From Bacillota bacterium (GTDB taxonomy: Bacteria; Bacillota; Clostridia; Lachnospirales; Lachnospiraceae): DNA of 64,000 bases. This document shows positions 1-9,045 of this stretch, one piece after another. The notes under the pieces were generated by a model that saw only the letters and a program-made list of their open reading frames with translations, did not search any database and was not told the DNA's origin. The stretch is taken from the NCBI GenBank assembly GCA_023395555.1, contig JAEWYQ010000017.1:32201-96200 (forward strand), read 5' to 3'. Position 1 is the stretch's first letter. Each line of letters opens with the position of its first letter. Position numbers and translations under genes: made by a program.

Positions 1-1
1 C

Positions 2-529
2 CACAATGCCTTTGCTTCCCTGAAGGGAATCCAAAAGGGCATTGAGAAAAAGGGCTATGAAACAAAATATGCCGAGGGTTATCAGCCTCATTATTCTTTC
101 TATGAAGAAGATACGGAGCTGGCATCTTCCGAGGAAGTGAAGAAGCTGACCTTGAAATTCTCCTCTTATACAAAACCTTATTTTGAGTATAATGCGGAGA
201 AGAAGCTTTATTACCGTTATCAATTCGGCGGTCCCCATAAGGATTCCCTTACGGGGGAGCAATTAACCTTTAAGAATATTCTGGTTCAATTCGTGAAGGA
301 ATGGAATATTGATAAAAACGGTTACCAGACCATGGATCTGGAGGATGCCAGCGGGACCGGATATTATATAACCAATGGCAAGGCGGTGAATATTACCTGG
401 AAGAAGAATGAAGCCAAAAGCTTTATGCATTATTATAATGAAGCGGGGGAGGAGCTGACCATTAATCCGGGTAAGACCTTTATCACCCTGTTTCCCAGGG
501 ACCGCACAAAGGATGTAGTTATCGAATAG
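2..529 (+). CDS. DUF3048 (YerB-like) protein, C-terminal part
   Basis: The reading frame is open from the window edge, so the 5' end is missing. The visible 175 residues begin with an HNAFASLKGI-type segment and end with a GKTFITLFPRD segment, which match the C-terminal half of the DUF3048/YerB family of exported lipoproteins. The function of the family is not established. A GTG at 137 is internal and is not the start, because the same frame reads through from base 2 with family-like sequence. The gene ends 61 bases before the flippase gene. The family call comes from memory of its conserved segments and is moderately sure. Confidence 0.65.
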   Translation, partial: HNAFASLKGIQKGIEKKGYETKYAEGYQPHYSFYEEDTELASSEEVKKLTLKFSSYTKPYFEYNAEKKLYYRYQFGGPHKDSLTGEQLTFKNILVQFVKEWNIDKNGYQTMDLEDASGTGYYITNGKAVNITWKKNEAKSFMHYYNEAGEELTINPGKTFITLFPRDRTKDVVIE

Positions 530-590
530 CCGTATAACTAGTTTTCACAAGAGAAAGGATTATAATATACCGAGAGAAAGGAGTAGAAAC

Positions 591-2276
591 ATGTCAGCAA
601 GAAGCAAGAGCAATCATTTTCTGGTACAGGGAAGCATTCTGGCGGCTGCTTCTATCTTAGTCAGAGTAATAGGGCTGCTTTACCGCATTCCCATGGTACG
701 GATTATCGGAAAAGAGGGCATGGGTCTGTACTCCAATGCGTTTGAGGTTTATAATATGGCGCTGATCCTTTCCTCTTACAGCATTCCTCTTGCCGTATCC
801 AAGCTGGTGGCAGTCAGAAGGGTGAAAAAGGAGTACCGGAACTCGTACCGCGTATTCTTAAGCGCGATGCTTTTTGCGGCGGGAGTCGGACTGATCGCCA
901 CAATGCTTCTCTTCTTCGGAGCGAATACCTTGGCCGCCTTATTGTTTGACAGTCCGGATACCGCATTGCCTCTGAGGGTGCTGGCTCCCACCATATTTGT
1001 TTTTTCCGTGATGGGAGTGCTGCGGGGGTTCTATCAGGGGAAGAATACGATGATTCCCACGGCGGTATCCCAGGTGCTGGAACAGATTGTCAATGCTGCC
1101 GTCAGCGTATACGCCTCCTGGGTTTTAATTAAAAATAACAGCGCGTCCCCGAATATGTCTTCTTACGGTGCGGCGGGAGGCACCCTTGGAACCTTTATCG
1201 GCGCCTGCATCTCATTGATCTTCCTGATCTTTGTTTTCGCGGTCTATAAACCGGTACTGAACCGGCAGCTGAGGCATGATAACTCATCCCGCCGGGAAAG
1301 CTACCAGGAGCTGTTCCGTCTGCTGCTGCTGACTATTGCACCCATTATTCTGAGCCAAACAGTGTATCAGATCAGCGGTCTGATCGACAGCTCTCTCTTC
1401 GGGCATATCATGAAGAACAAGGTCATTGCGGCTTTTGATCTTCCGGTTCTGATGAGGGAGGGCGCCGTGGCGGGCCAGCTCTACATAGAACGGTTCCGCA
1501 ACGCACTGATCGGTATTTACAGCGGAGAATACAGGCTGCTGACCAATGTGCCGGTTGCCATAGCCACCTCCATCGGCGCGGCCATTGTCACCACCGTATC
1601 TGCGGATATGGCCAATGGCATGGTGGATTCCATCCGGCATAAGGTACATGCGGCAATTAAGTTCAATATGATCATTGCCATTCCCGCCGCCGTGGGCATG
1701 GCAGTTCTGGCATCTCCTTTTATGCTCCTGGTGTTTGATGAGGAGCATCAGCTGGCGGCCAATCTGATGATGCTGGGCTCTGTTTCCATTGTATTCTATG
1801 CATATTCGACGGTTTCCTCATCCATCCTGCAGGGCATCGACCAGATGCGGCTGCCGGTAATACATTCCGCCATATCCCTGGGAATCCATGTGATGCTGGT
1901 GTTTCTGCTGCTTTATTTTACACCGCTGAGCACTTACGCTCTGGTAATCGGCAATGTCACCTTCCCCCTGGTGGTATGTATTCTGAACTGGCTGGCAATC
2001 GGAAGATATCTGAATTACAGGCAGGAGCTAATGAAAACCTTTCTTATTCCGGCCTTAAGTGCAGGCTTGATGGGAGCGGTAACTTATTTTGCCTATCTGG
2101 GGCTGCATCTCTGGATCGGAAGTAAGGGGCTTTCGACGCTGCTGGCGGTATTGCTGGCCCTTCTGGTATACTTTATATCCCTCATTTTGATGAAAGGAGT
2201 GGAGGAATCAGAGCTGGCCTTTGTACCCAAAAGCGGGGCATTCATCAGAATATTGAAGAAATTGCATTTATTATGA
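591..2276 (+). CDS. SpoVB/MurJ-like polysaccharide flippase
   Basis: A 561-residue integral membrane protein of the MOP superfamily (polysaccharide biosynthesis/SpoVB/YtgP branch). It starts with a short basic N-terminus followed by an ILVRVIGLLYRIPM segment and about 14 hydrophobic helices. Family members flip lipid-linked cell-wall precursors, and SpoVB acts in spore cortex synthesis. Whether this copy is the housekeeping MurJ or the sporulation SpoVB cannot be decided here. The ATG is preceded by GAAAGGAG at good spacing. A clear intrinsic terminator follows, so the transcript ends here. Confidence 0.85.
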   Translation: MSARSKSNHFLVQGSILAAASILVRVIGLLYRIPMVRIIGKEGMGLYSNAFEVYNMALILSSYSIPLAVSKLVAVRRVKKEYRNSYRVFLSAMLFAAGVGLIATMLLFFGANTLAALLFDSPDTALPLRVLAPTIFVFSVMGVLRGFYQGKNTMIPTAVSQVLEQIVNAAVSVYASWVLIKNNSASPNMSSYGAAGGTLGTFIGACISLIFLIFVFAVYKPVLNRQLRHDNSSRRESYQELFRLLLLTIAPIILSQTVYQISGLIDSSLFGHIMKNKVIAAFDLPVLMREGAVAGQLYIERFRNALIGIYSGEYRLLTNVPVAIATSIGAAIVTTVSADMANGMVDSIRHKVHAAIKFNMIIAIPAAVGMAVLASPFMLLVFDEEHQLAANLMMLGSVSIVFYAYSTVSSSILQGIDQMRLPVIHSAISLGIHVMLVFLLLYFTPLSTYALVIGNVTFPLVVCILNWLAIGRYLNYRQELMKTFLIPALSAGLMGAVTYFAYLGLHLWIGSKGLSTLLAVLLALLVYFISLILMKGVEESELAFVPKSGAFIRILKKLHLL

Positions 2277-2295
2277 TTTGCTTGTAAGAAATAGT

Positions 2296-2333
2296 TCCTA
2301 TTAGGATCTCCAATCCTCATAGGAGCTTTTTTT
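2296..2333 (+). terminator. Intrinsic terminator after flippase gene
   Basis: A 12-base stem (2296-2307 with 2313-2324, one mismatch), a 5-base loop and a run of seven T lie 20 bases after the stop codon of the flippase gene. Confidence 0.8.
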
Positions 2334-2382
2334 GTAAGAATTTTCGTAATAAGAATATTATCCCATTAAAGGTAAGATTTGC

Positions 2383-2411
2383 TTGATGTACCCTGGGAAA
2401 TGAGCTATACT
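2383..2411 (+). promoter_or_regulatory. Sigma-A type promoter for GGDEF-EAL gene
   Basis: TTGATG (2383-2388), a 17-base spacer and TATACT (2406-2411). It lies about 135 bases ahead of the preferred start of the c-di-GMP enzyme gene and downstream of the previous terminator. Confidence 0.6.
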
Positions 2412-2547
2412 GATTGTAGAGATTGTGCGAATTATATTAGTATATGTCGAATTATGCTGATAACGGATTCCGCTGCAGCAGGACATTCTATTTAGCAAGA
2501 TGCATCATGAACTTCATTGGGGTTATGTTGGCAGAACGGGGGATTTC

Positions 2548-5139
2548 ATGAAGAGAGGGATATTGAACCGAAACAAAGGCTTTCGCAGCTTGATTTTAAT
2601 CATCCTGGCAGGTGTCTGCCTTGTGACCGCAGTCATCCTGCACAATGTTTCGCCCGTCAATGCAGAAGAAGCTTCCGGTGAGATACAGGAGTTGGGAGGC
2701 AGACGCATACTTTTTATCAGCTCCTACAGTGGTAGTTTTGTAACGGTACCGCACCAGATCAAGGGACTGAGCACGGTATTGACTTCCAAGGGAATCAGCT
2801 TGGATATAGAATACATGGATACCAGGAGATTCTCCGGTGAAGAGATTATTGAACGTTTTTACGAGAGTCTGTCCTATAAGCTGAAGCACCTTCCTCCATA
2901 CGATGCCATAATTGTAGGAGACGATGCTGCACTGCAGTTTGCCATGGATTATCAGAAGGAGCTTTTTGCGGAAATACCGGTTATCTTTTTTGGGATCAAT
3001 GATAAGGAGCGGGCTAAGAAAGCGGATGCCAACCCCTACATGGCAGGCGGCATTGAAGAGACCTCTCTGGTTGAGAATATAGGGCTTGCACTCCGGTTCA
3101 ATCCTAAGGCGGTGAGGGTGATTGGCATTGTGGATGGGACATTAACGGGGCAGGGGGATCAGAAGCAGTTGGAGGATGCCGCCCTTTCCTTTCCGGATAT
3201 AGAATTTATAGCCTTTAATGTCTCCCAATACACTTTTGATGAATTCGGCAAGAGACTGGAAACCCTGGATAATGACTGTATTATTCTATTTCAGAGTATG
3301 AATCGGGATAGCACGGGAGCGTACATGGAGCTGGAGGAGCAATTCGCATTTCTGAAGAAGCATACAAGGGTTCCGGTATACCGTGCCAGTGTCGGCGGAG
3401 TTGGAGACGGCCTGCTGGGCGGATGGATGATTGACTATGAAGAAATGGGGAAAACTGCCGCTGAGGTCACCTGCAGGGTATTGGCCGGAACACCGGTTGA
3501 CACCATTGCATTGCTGGATGACACACCCCATTACCACATTTTTGATTATAATATCATACGGGAATATGGGATTGATCAAAAGCTTATACCGGAAGGAGCA
3601 GTATTATTCAATAAGGAGATATCGCCTCTGGAACGCTACCGTAAGTTTTTGGTTGGCGCAGGGATTGTATTTATTTTTCTGGCTATCTTGACGGTTATTC
3701 TTTTTATAGAGAATGTAAGGTATAGAAAAATGCAAAAGGAGCTCCAGGAGAACCATGAAGAGCTGTTGTCCACCTATGAGGAGCTGACGGCCTCGGAAGA
3801 AGAACTCAAGTCCCAGTATGAGAAAATAGAAATTATGGCAAAGCATGATTATCTGACGAATCTGCCAAATCGCCTGCATTTTCTCGAAGAACTGTCACAT
3901 GAACTGGAAAGGGGGTCCTATGGGGTGGTCATGCTCCTTGATATTGATAATTTCAAGGGGATTAATGATACCCTGGGGCATGTATATGGCGACCGGCTCC
4001 TGCAGGAGGTGGGAGAACGGCTGTCCCGTCTTCAGGATGACCGGATGTTCTGTGCCCGTTTCGGCGGGGATGAATTCCTGATTTTAATCAAAGGGATTAA
4101 AGAGAAGGAAGAGATTCAGACCTATATTCGAAGTCTGCAGGAGGCATTCGAGGAAGCTTTTGTAATCGATGAAATTGAAAATAGCATTAATTTCAGTATA
4201 GGGGTTACCCGCTATCCCAAGGACAGTGACAATCTGGACCAGCTCATTATGAACGTGGATACGGCAATGTATAAGGTAAAGCACAATGGTAAGAATAATT
4301 ACATCTACTACCAGGAAGAAATGAAGGATGAGATAAAAATAAAGAAGGAGCTGGAGGGACTTCTCCGGCAAGCTCTCCGGGAGGGAGGGTTTTATCTTTT
4401 CTATCAGCCCCAATTGGAGGTGGAGACAGGAGAGATTGTCGGTTTTGAGGCATTGGTCCGTCTGAAGGACTGCAATATCAGCCCGGGCACATTTATACCT
4501 GTTGCCGAAGAGACGGGACATATTGTCGCGATAGGCCGATGGGTAGCCGAAGAGGCCATAAGACAGCTGGCGGATTGGAGAAAGAAGGGTTTTGCGGAAA
4601 GAGTGATATCCATAAACTTCTCCAGCAAGCAATTAAGGGACAGGGAATACACCTCTTATTTAACGGAATTATTAAAAGCATACGAGGTCTCTCCCAAATA
4701 TCTTGAAATTGAAATCACGGAGAGCATTTTCCTGGAAAAGGATATTCAGACCATGGAGTTCCTGGAAGGCTTGAAGGCATCGGGACTGCAGATTGCATTG
4801 GACGATTTTGGAACCGGGTATTCTTCTCTGAATTATCTTACCTATATTCCGGTGGACAAGATTAAGCTGGATAAGACCATTAATGATAAATTCCTGCTGC
4901 CCGGCAATATGGAAGTTATGGATAGTATCATTTCCCTGGCTCATGGCCTGAAACTGAAGATCACAGCCGAGGGAATTGAGGATTACGATAAATATCTCCG
5001 GCTGAGGGAGAGCGGGTGTGATTATATTCAGGGATACCTGTTCAGCAAGCCTCTCATCGTAGATGAGATTGAAAAAATATATCATTTGAATTTGTTGGAT
5101 AAATTAAAGAAGGAGTTAAATTCTGATTTCAATCATTGA
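2548..5139 (+). CDS. Membrane GGDEF-EAL protein with substrate-binding sensor domain
   Basis: A multidomain c-di-GMP enzyme. Residues 1-35 form a signal anchor. Residues 50-365 resemble the ABC substrate-binding family (PF04392 type) and would lie outside the membrane. A second membrane helix at about 370-392 is followed by a short coiled coil, a GGDEF domain (intact GGDEF at 506-510) and an EAL domain (EAL at 634-636). The EAL hallmarks DDFGTGYSS, the KLDK lysine and QGY are present, so both catalytic sites look intact. No RxxD inhibitory site is seen five residues before GGDEF. The start at 2548 has GGGGGA upstream; an in-frame ATG at 2500 has no convincing site. The ligand is unknown. Confidence 0.85.
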   Translation: MKRGILNRNKGFRSLILIILAGVCLVTAVILHNVSPVNAEEASGEIQELGGRRILFISSYSGSFVTVPHQIKGLSTVLTSKGISLDIEYMDTRRFSGEEIIERFYESLSYKLKHLPPYDAIIVGDDAALQFAMDYQKELFAEIPVIFFGINDKERAKKADANPYMAGGIEETSLVENIGLALRFNPKAVRVIGIVDGTLTGQGDQKQLEDAALSFPDIEFIAFNVSQYTFDEFGKRLETLDNDCIILFQSMNRDSTGAYMELEEQFAFLKKHTRVPVYRASVGGVGDGLLGGWMIDYEEMGKTAAEVTCRVLAGTPVDTIALLDDTPHYHIFDYNIIREYGIDQKLIPEGAVLFNKEISPLERYRKFLVGAGIVFIFLAILTVILFIENVRYRKMQKELQENHEELLSTYEELTASEEELKSQYEKIEIMAKHDYLTNLPNRLHFLEELSHELERGSYGVVMLLDIDNFKGINDTLGHVYGDRLLQEVGERLSRLQDDRMFCARFGGDEFLILIKGIKEKEEIQTYIRSLQEAFEEAFVIDEIENSINFSIGVTRYPKDSDNLDQLIMNVDTAMYKVKHNGKNNYIYYQEEMKDEIKIKKELEGLLRQALREGGFYLFYQPQLEVETGEIVGFEALVRLKDCNISPGTFIPVAEETGHIVAIGRWVAEEAIRQLADWRKKGFAERVISINFSSKQLRDREYTSYLTELLKAYEVSPKYLEIEITESIFLEKDIQTMEFLEGLKASGLQIALDDFGTGYSSLNYLTYIPVDKIKLDKTINDKFLLPGNMEVMDSIISLAHGLKLKITAEGIEDYDKYLRLRESGCDYIQGYLFSKPLIVDEIEKIYHLNLLDKLKKELNSDFNH

Positions 5140-5193
5140 ATTGTATAAATAAGTAAATTTCGGAGATAATTAAGCCGAAGGAGTGGTTTCATT

Positions 5194-5922
5194 ATGAAGC
5201 TAAGAAAGGCGATAATTTATCTCGGAAGCTTTGCTGTATTAAGCATTATGTTCAGTGTCTGCTATTATATGAGCTATTTGCACGCGTTGAAGGATTTTAA
5301 CCAAAAGGCCATTGAACACAAGGATCAGCTTAGTTTGCTGACCAGGGCGGAAAATCCTATGCCCGGGGCGGATAAGACTGTACCAGGGGCGGAAAATCCC
5401 ACGCCGGGAGCCCAGGATCTCCAGTCTGCAGAAGCAGCCGGGAATACGGAAGCAGTGGAGGTGGACGAGCATTCAGAGGATGCGGTGCTGCCGACAACAA
5501 AATACATTCTTGAGGTCTACGATATGAAAACGGATACCGTCAGTACCCAGGAGCTGAATCCGCCCGCATATCTGGTTGGTCTGACCCGGTCCCAGGTGGA
5601 GGACTATCTCAGAACCTATATGAGTGATCTGCCCCTGTCGGAATATAATAAGGGCTTGTTTTCATATGAATTGGTGCGGTTTTCCAAGGCGGAGATCGTG
5701 ATTAAAAAGACCTATAATGAGGATTTTGTTCCTTTCCGCTTTTATGTGGTGGTTAAGGACGGCTATGTGGTGGTATATAACAGCGATTTGAAGAGTGTCC
5801 ATACCTACACGCATATTCTCGCTGCCGATCTGCCGGAAGAGGATCGTATTGCTCTGAGCCTGGGCATCTATGTGAACAGCTTGGATGAGTTGTATTCCCT
5901 TCTGGAAAGCTACTCAAGCTAA
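5194..5922 (+). CDS. BofC C-terminal domain-like exported protein
   Basis: A 242-residue protein with an N-terminal membrane anchor or signal (residues 6-28), a Pro/Gly/Ala-rich linker at about 51-75 with repeated PGA units, and a C-terminal domain ending in a YVVVKDGYVVVY segment and LGIYVNSLDEL. That ending resembles the BofC C-terminal domain, a family linked to control of sigma-K processing during sporulation in Bacillus. The role here is inferred only from that likeness. The ATG has GAAGGAGTG upstream. The gene follows the c-di-GMP enzyme by 54 bases with no clear terminator between, so the two may be co-transcribed. Confidence 0.6.
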   Translation: MKLRKAIIYLGSFAVLSIMFSVCYYMSYLHALKDFNQKAIEHKDQLSLLTRAENPMPGADKTVPGAENPTPGAQDLQSAEAAGNTEAVEVDEHSEDAVLPTTKYILEVYDMKTDTVSTQELNPPAYLVGLTRSQVEDYLRTYMSDLPLSEYNKGLFSYELVRFSKAEIVIKKTYNEDFVPFRFYVVVKDGYVVVYNSDLKSVHTYTHILAADLPEEDRIALSLGIYVNSLDELYSLLESYSS

Positions 5923-5923
5923 G

Positions 5924-5968
5924 GTTGTATGCCATGGCCGTACAAGCATGTTCGTCTATGGCATACAA
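5924..5968. other. Intergenic hairpin, family member A
   Basis: A perfect 11-base inverted repeat (5925-5935 with 5958-5968) with a 22-base loop begins 3 bases after a stop codon. No T-run follows, so it is not a standard intrinsic terminator. Its sequence and loop are related to the hairpin at 16719-16772. Confidence 0.65.
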
Positions 5969-6077
5969 ATCCAATCACATGTCTTCCATACAGTGCATCA
6001 GGGGAGCGCCATGCCCTTTGCCCTGCTCACTTTTGAACTGCAACAGGCGAAGGGAATGGGGAAAAACAAAGAAGTGC

Positions 6078-6106
6078 TTGAAATAATGCCTCCGTTAAAA
6101 TATAAT
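6078..6106 (+). promoter_or_regulatory. Sigma-A type promoter for flavoprotein-proline run
   Basis: TTGAAA (6078-6083), a 17-base spacer and a perfect TATAAT (6101-6106), 56 bases before the GTG start of the first flavoprotein. Confidence 0.7.
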
Positions 6107-6161
6107 GAAACAAATATAATTCTGTCACTGGTTCTGTATTTGTTCATAGGAGGCTGTGCGG

Positions 6162-7424
6162 GTGAAGTATGATATAATCATCGTTGGCGCCGGAGCTTCC
6201 GGTCTGACCGCCGCAATTGCGGCAGCCAGAGAGGGAAGTTCGGTGCTTGTGATTGAACACAAGGATAAAGCGGGTAAGAAGATATCTGCAACCGGCAATG
6301 GAAAATGCAATTTTACCAATATAGTTCAAAACCCGGATTGTTACCGGTCAGACGACAGTACATTTGCCAGCAGGGTACTGTCTTGTTTTGATGTTCAGGA
6401 AACCCTCCGTTTCTTTGATGAATTAGGAATTTATCCAAAGGAGCGGGAGGGTTATTATTATCCCAATTCGGAGCAGGCCGCCAGTGTGGTGCAGGTGCTG
6501 CTGATGGAGGGAATACGCCTGGGAGTGGTTTACCGGTACCAGGAAAGGGTGGTTGGGATTAAGAGCAGTAAGAAGGGCGGAGAATATATGGTGTCTACCC
6601 TGAGGCTGCCGGAGAATGAAAATGGTTCCTACCAATGCCGAAGACTGATTCTTGCGGCCGGGGGCTGTGCTTCTCCTCAGCTTGGCTCGGACGGAAGCGG
6701 TTTTCGCCTGGCGGAAAGCCTCGGACATCGGATAATCAAGCCGCTTCCCGCATTGGTACAGCTGAAGTCACCGGACAGATACTGCAAGACTGTATCAGGA
6801 GTCCGCACCATAGCGAGGGTGGAAGCCTGTACACAGAAGGGACGATTGTCCGTGGAGCAGGGGGAAATCATTTTTACGGATTACGGCATCTCCGGCATAC
6901 CTGTATTTCAAGTCAGCCGCTATGTTGCCAGAGCTTTGGATCAGGGAACCGTCTGTTGGCTCCTGTTGGATTTTATGAAAGATCTGCGGGAAGAGGAGCT
7001 TAAGGAGAAGCTTAGAATGCGGATCAGCCAGAATCCTCATAAGACCCTGGAGGAGATGCTGATTGGTCTGCTGAATCATAAATTAAATTACATGCTCCTG
7101 AAGGAGGCGGGACTGGATCCTGCTCTGCCATCTTCCAGGATTACCGGCAGGGAATTGGAAAGGCTGGCGCGGCAGATGAAGAAGCATAGAATGCAGATCT
7201 GCGGAACCAATTCCTTTGAGCAGGCACAGGTCTGTGCCGGAGGAGTGGATACCGGGGAGGTGGAGGCTGCTACCCTGGAGTCGCGGCTTCACAAAGGGCT
7301 GTATCTGACAGGAGAGCTCTTGGATGTGGACGGCACCTGCGGGGGATATAATCTTCAGTGGGCCTGGAGCACCGGGTATCTGGCAGGCAGGGCGGCAGGC
7401 AGTATAAAGGAGAGAAGCATATGA
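6162..7424 (+). CDS. HI0933/BaiN-family FAD-dependent oxidoreductase
   Basis: A 420-residue flavoprotein. The N-terminal dinucleotide-binding motif IIIVGAGASG is at residues 4-13, followed by the GKCNFTN segment typical of the HI0933 (COG2081, BaiN/RdsA) family. The C-terminus has the GGYNLQWAWSTGYLAG flavin-contact segment. The substrate is unknown; the family has been linked to bile-acid reduction, but that is not supported specifically here. AGGAGG at 6148-6153 sits 8 bases before the GTG at 6162, which is better placed than the GTG at 6156. The stop overlaps the start of the next flavoprotein (ATGA). A paralogue is at 58992-60230. Confidence 0.8.
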   Translation: MKYDIIIVGAGASGLTAAIAAAREGSSVLVIEHKDKAGKKISATGNGKCNFTNIVQNPDCYRSDDSTFASRVLSCFDVQETLRFFDELGIYPKEREGYYYPNSEQAASVVQVLLMEGIRLGVVYRYQERVVGIKSSKKGGEYMVSTLRLPENENGSYQCRRLILAAGGCASPQLGSDGSGFRLAESLGHRIIKPLPALVQLKSPDRYCKTVSGVRTIARVEACTQKGRLSVEQGEIIFTDYGISGIPVFQVSRYVARALDQGTVCWLLLDFMKDLREEELKEKLRMRISQNPHKTLEEMLIGLLNHKLNYMLLKEAGLDPALPSSRITGRELERLARQMKKHRMQICGTNSFEQAQVCAGGVDTGEVEAATLESRLHKGLYLTGELLDVDGTCGGYNLQWAWSTGYLAGRAAGSIKERSI

Positions 7425-9028
7425 TTAGAATATCCCAGTTAAAGCTTCCGGTACAACATCGGAAGGAAGAGGTAAGGGCTGCCGCGGCGAAGGCCTTAAG
7501 GCTTCCTCCGGATCGGATCGAAGGTTGTTATATCGTGAAGAAATCCATTGATGCCAGGAAGGACGAGGTGAAATACAGTTATACCGTCGAGGTATCCCTT
7601 AGGCTTAAGCCGGGGGAGAAGGAAGAGACGATCCTGGAACGCTGCAGAAACAGCAATGTAACCATGGCAAAGACGGAAAATTACAGCTTTTCCCCCCAGG
7701 GCACGAAGCGGCTTGCCGCTCGGCCCGTGGTGGTGGGGACTGGACCGGCGGGACTGTTTGCCGCTTATCTGCTGGCAAAGCATGGCTATGAGCCCCTGGT
7801 TCTGGAGCGGGGCTATGAGGTTGCCAGGAGAGTGGAGGCCGTGGAGCATTTCTGGAGAACCAATGAGTTAAACCCGGAATGCAATGTTCAGTTTGGAGAA
7901 GGCGGTGCGGGAACTTTTTCCGACGGTAAGCTGAATACCATGGTGAAGGATGCCCAGGGCCGTTACCGGCTGGTAATGGAGACCTTTGCCGTCTTTGGCG
8001 CCCCGCCGGAGATTTTGTACCTGAATAAGCCCCATATCGGCACGGACCGGCTCAGGCTGGTGGTGGAGAATATGAGGAAGGAGATTGTCCGGCTGGGAGG
8101 CGAGGTGCGCTTTGGAGCCGCCCTGACGGATCTGGTAATTGAAGCCGGGGAGCTAAAGGCAATTGAAGTCAATCACGGGGAGCTGATTCCTTGCCAGGTG
8201 TTGGTGCCGGCCATCGGGCACAGTGCCAGGGATACCTTTCTTATGCTCAGGCAGCGGGGATTGGAGCTTTCCGCCAAGGCGTTTGCTTTGGGCCTTCGGA
8301 TTGAGCATAAGCAAAGTCTCATCAATGAAGCCCAGTATGGAGGAGCCTCTGTCCATCTGCCGGCTGCAGACTACAAGCTGACCCATCAGACCGGGAGCGG
8401 GCGGGGCGTGTATTCCTTCTGTATGTGTCCGGGCGGCTTTGTGGTAAATGCATCCTCGGAGCAGGGGCATCTTGCCGTGAATGGCATGAGCAACTACAGC
8501 CGGGACGAGGCCAATGCCAACAGTGCCATTGTGGTGACGGTGCAGCCGGAGGACTTCGGCACATCAGATCTCCTGGAGGGAATTGCATTTCAGCGGAGCT
8601 GGGAGCAGGCGGCCTATGAGGCGGGCGGGGGACAGGTGCCGGTACAATTGCTGGGGGATCTGTTCCGTGACCGGGCGAGTGTCACCATCGGCGGCATTGC
8701 TCCGAATATTAAGGGGGCTTACCGGCTGACGAACCTGGCCCGGTGCCTGCCTCCGGTAGTCATCGATTCCATTAAGGAAGGAATTCTGGCCTTTGACCGG
8801 AAGATTCGCGGCTTTGCCAGTGAAGAGGCGGTGCTGGCGGGAGTGGAAAGCAGAACCTCTTCTCCGGTACGGATTCATCGGGATGAGAATTATGAAGCTA
8901 ATATAAAAGGAATTTATCCCTGCGGGGAGGGGGCCGGCTACGCAGGCGGCATTACCTCGGCGGCGATAGACGGAATTAAGGTATTTGAAGCCATAGCAGG
9001 CAGATACAGCAGAAAAAAGACTAATTAA
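7421..9028 (+). CDS. FAD-dependent dehydrogenase (COG2509 type)
   Basis: A 535-residue protein with an N-terminal domain of about 90 residues, then an FAD-binding motif VVGTGPAGLFAAYLL, a FGEGGAGTFSDGKLNT segment, and the C-terminal GEGAGYAGGITSAAIDG motif of the uncharacterised COG2509 flavoproteins. The physiological substrate is not known. The ATG at 7421 overlaps the upstream stop and is preceded by AAAGGAGAG; a longer in-frame start at 7358 lies inside the upstream gene and lacks support. It is translationally coupled to the HI0933-type gene and 17 bases ahead of proB. Confidence 0.8.
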   Translation: MIRISQLKLPVQHRKEEVRAAAAKALRLPPDRIEGCYIVKKSIDARKDEVKYSYTVEVSLRLKPGEKEETILERCRNSNVTMAKTENYSFSPQGTKRLAARPVVVGTGPAGLFAAYLLAKHGYEPLVLERGYEVARRVEAVEHFWRTNELNPECNVQFGEGGAGTFSDGKLNTMVKDAQGRYRLVMETFAVFGAPPEILYLNKPHIGTDRLRLVVENMRKEIVRLGGEVRFGAALTDLVIEAGELKAIEVNHGELIPCQVLVPAIGHSARDTFLMLRQRGLELSAKAFALGLRIEHKQSLINEAQYGGASVHLPAADYKLTHQTGSGRGVYSFCMCPGGFVVNASSEQGHLAVNGMSNYSRDEANANSAIVVTVQPEDFGTSDLLEGIAFQRSWEQAAYEAGGGQVPVQLLGDLFRDRASVTIGGIAPNIKGAYRLTNLARCLPPVVIDSIKEGILAFDRKIRGFASEEAVLAGVESRTSSPVRIHRDENYEANIKGIYPCGEGAGYAGGITSAAIDGIKVFEAIAGRYSRKKTN

Positions 9029-9045
9029 TCCGGAGGATAATGAGA

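Noticed and set aside
5885..6172. A 95-residue open frame on the plus strand between the BofC-like gene and the flavoprotein
   Set aside because: It starts inside the upstream gene, reads through a hairpin and a promoter, has no ribosome binding site and ends inside the next gene.
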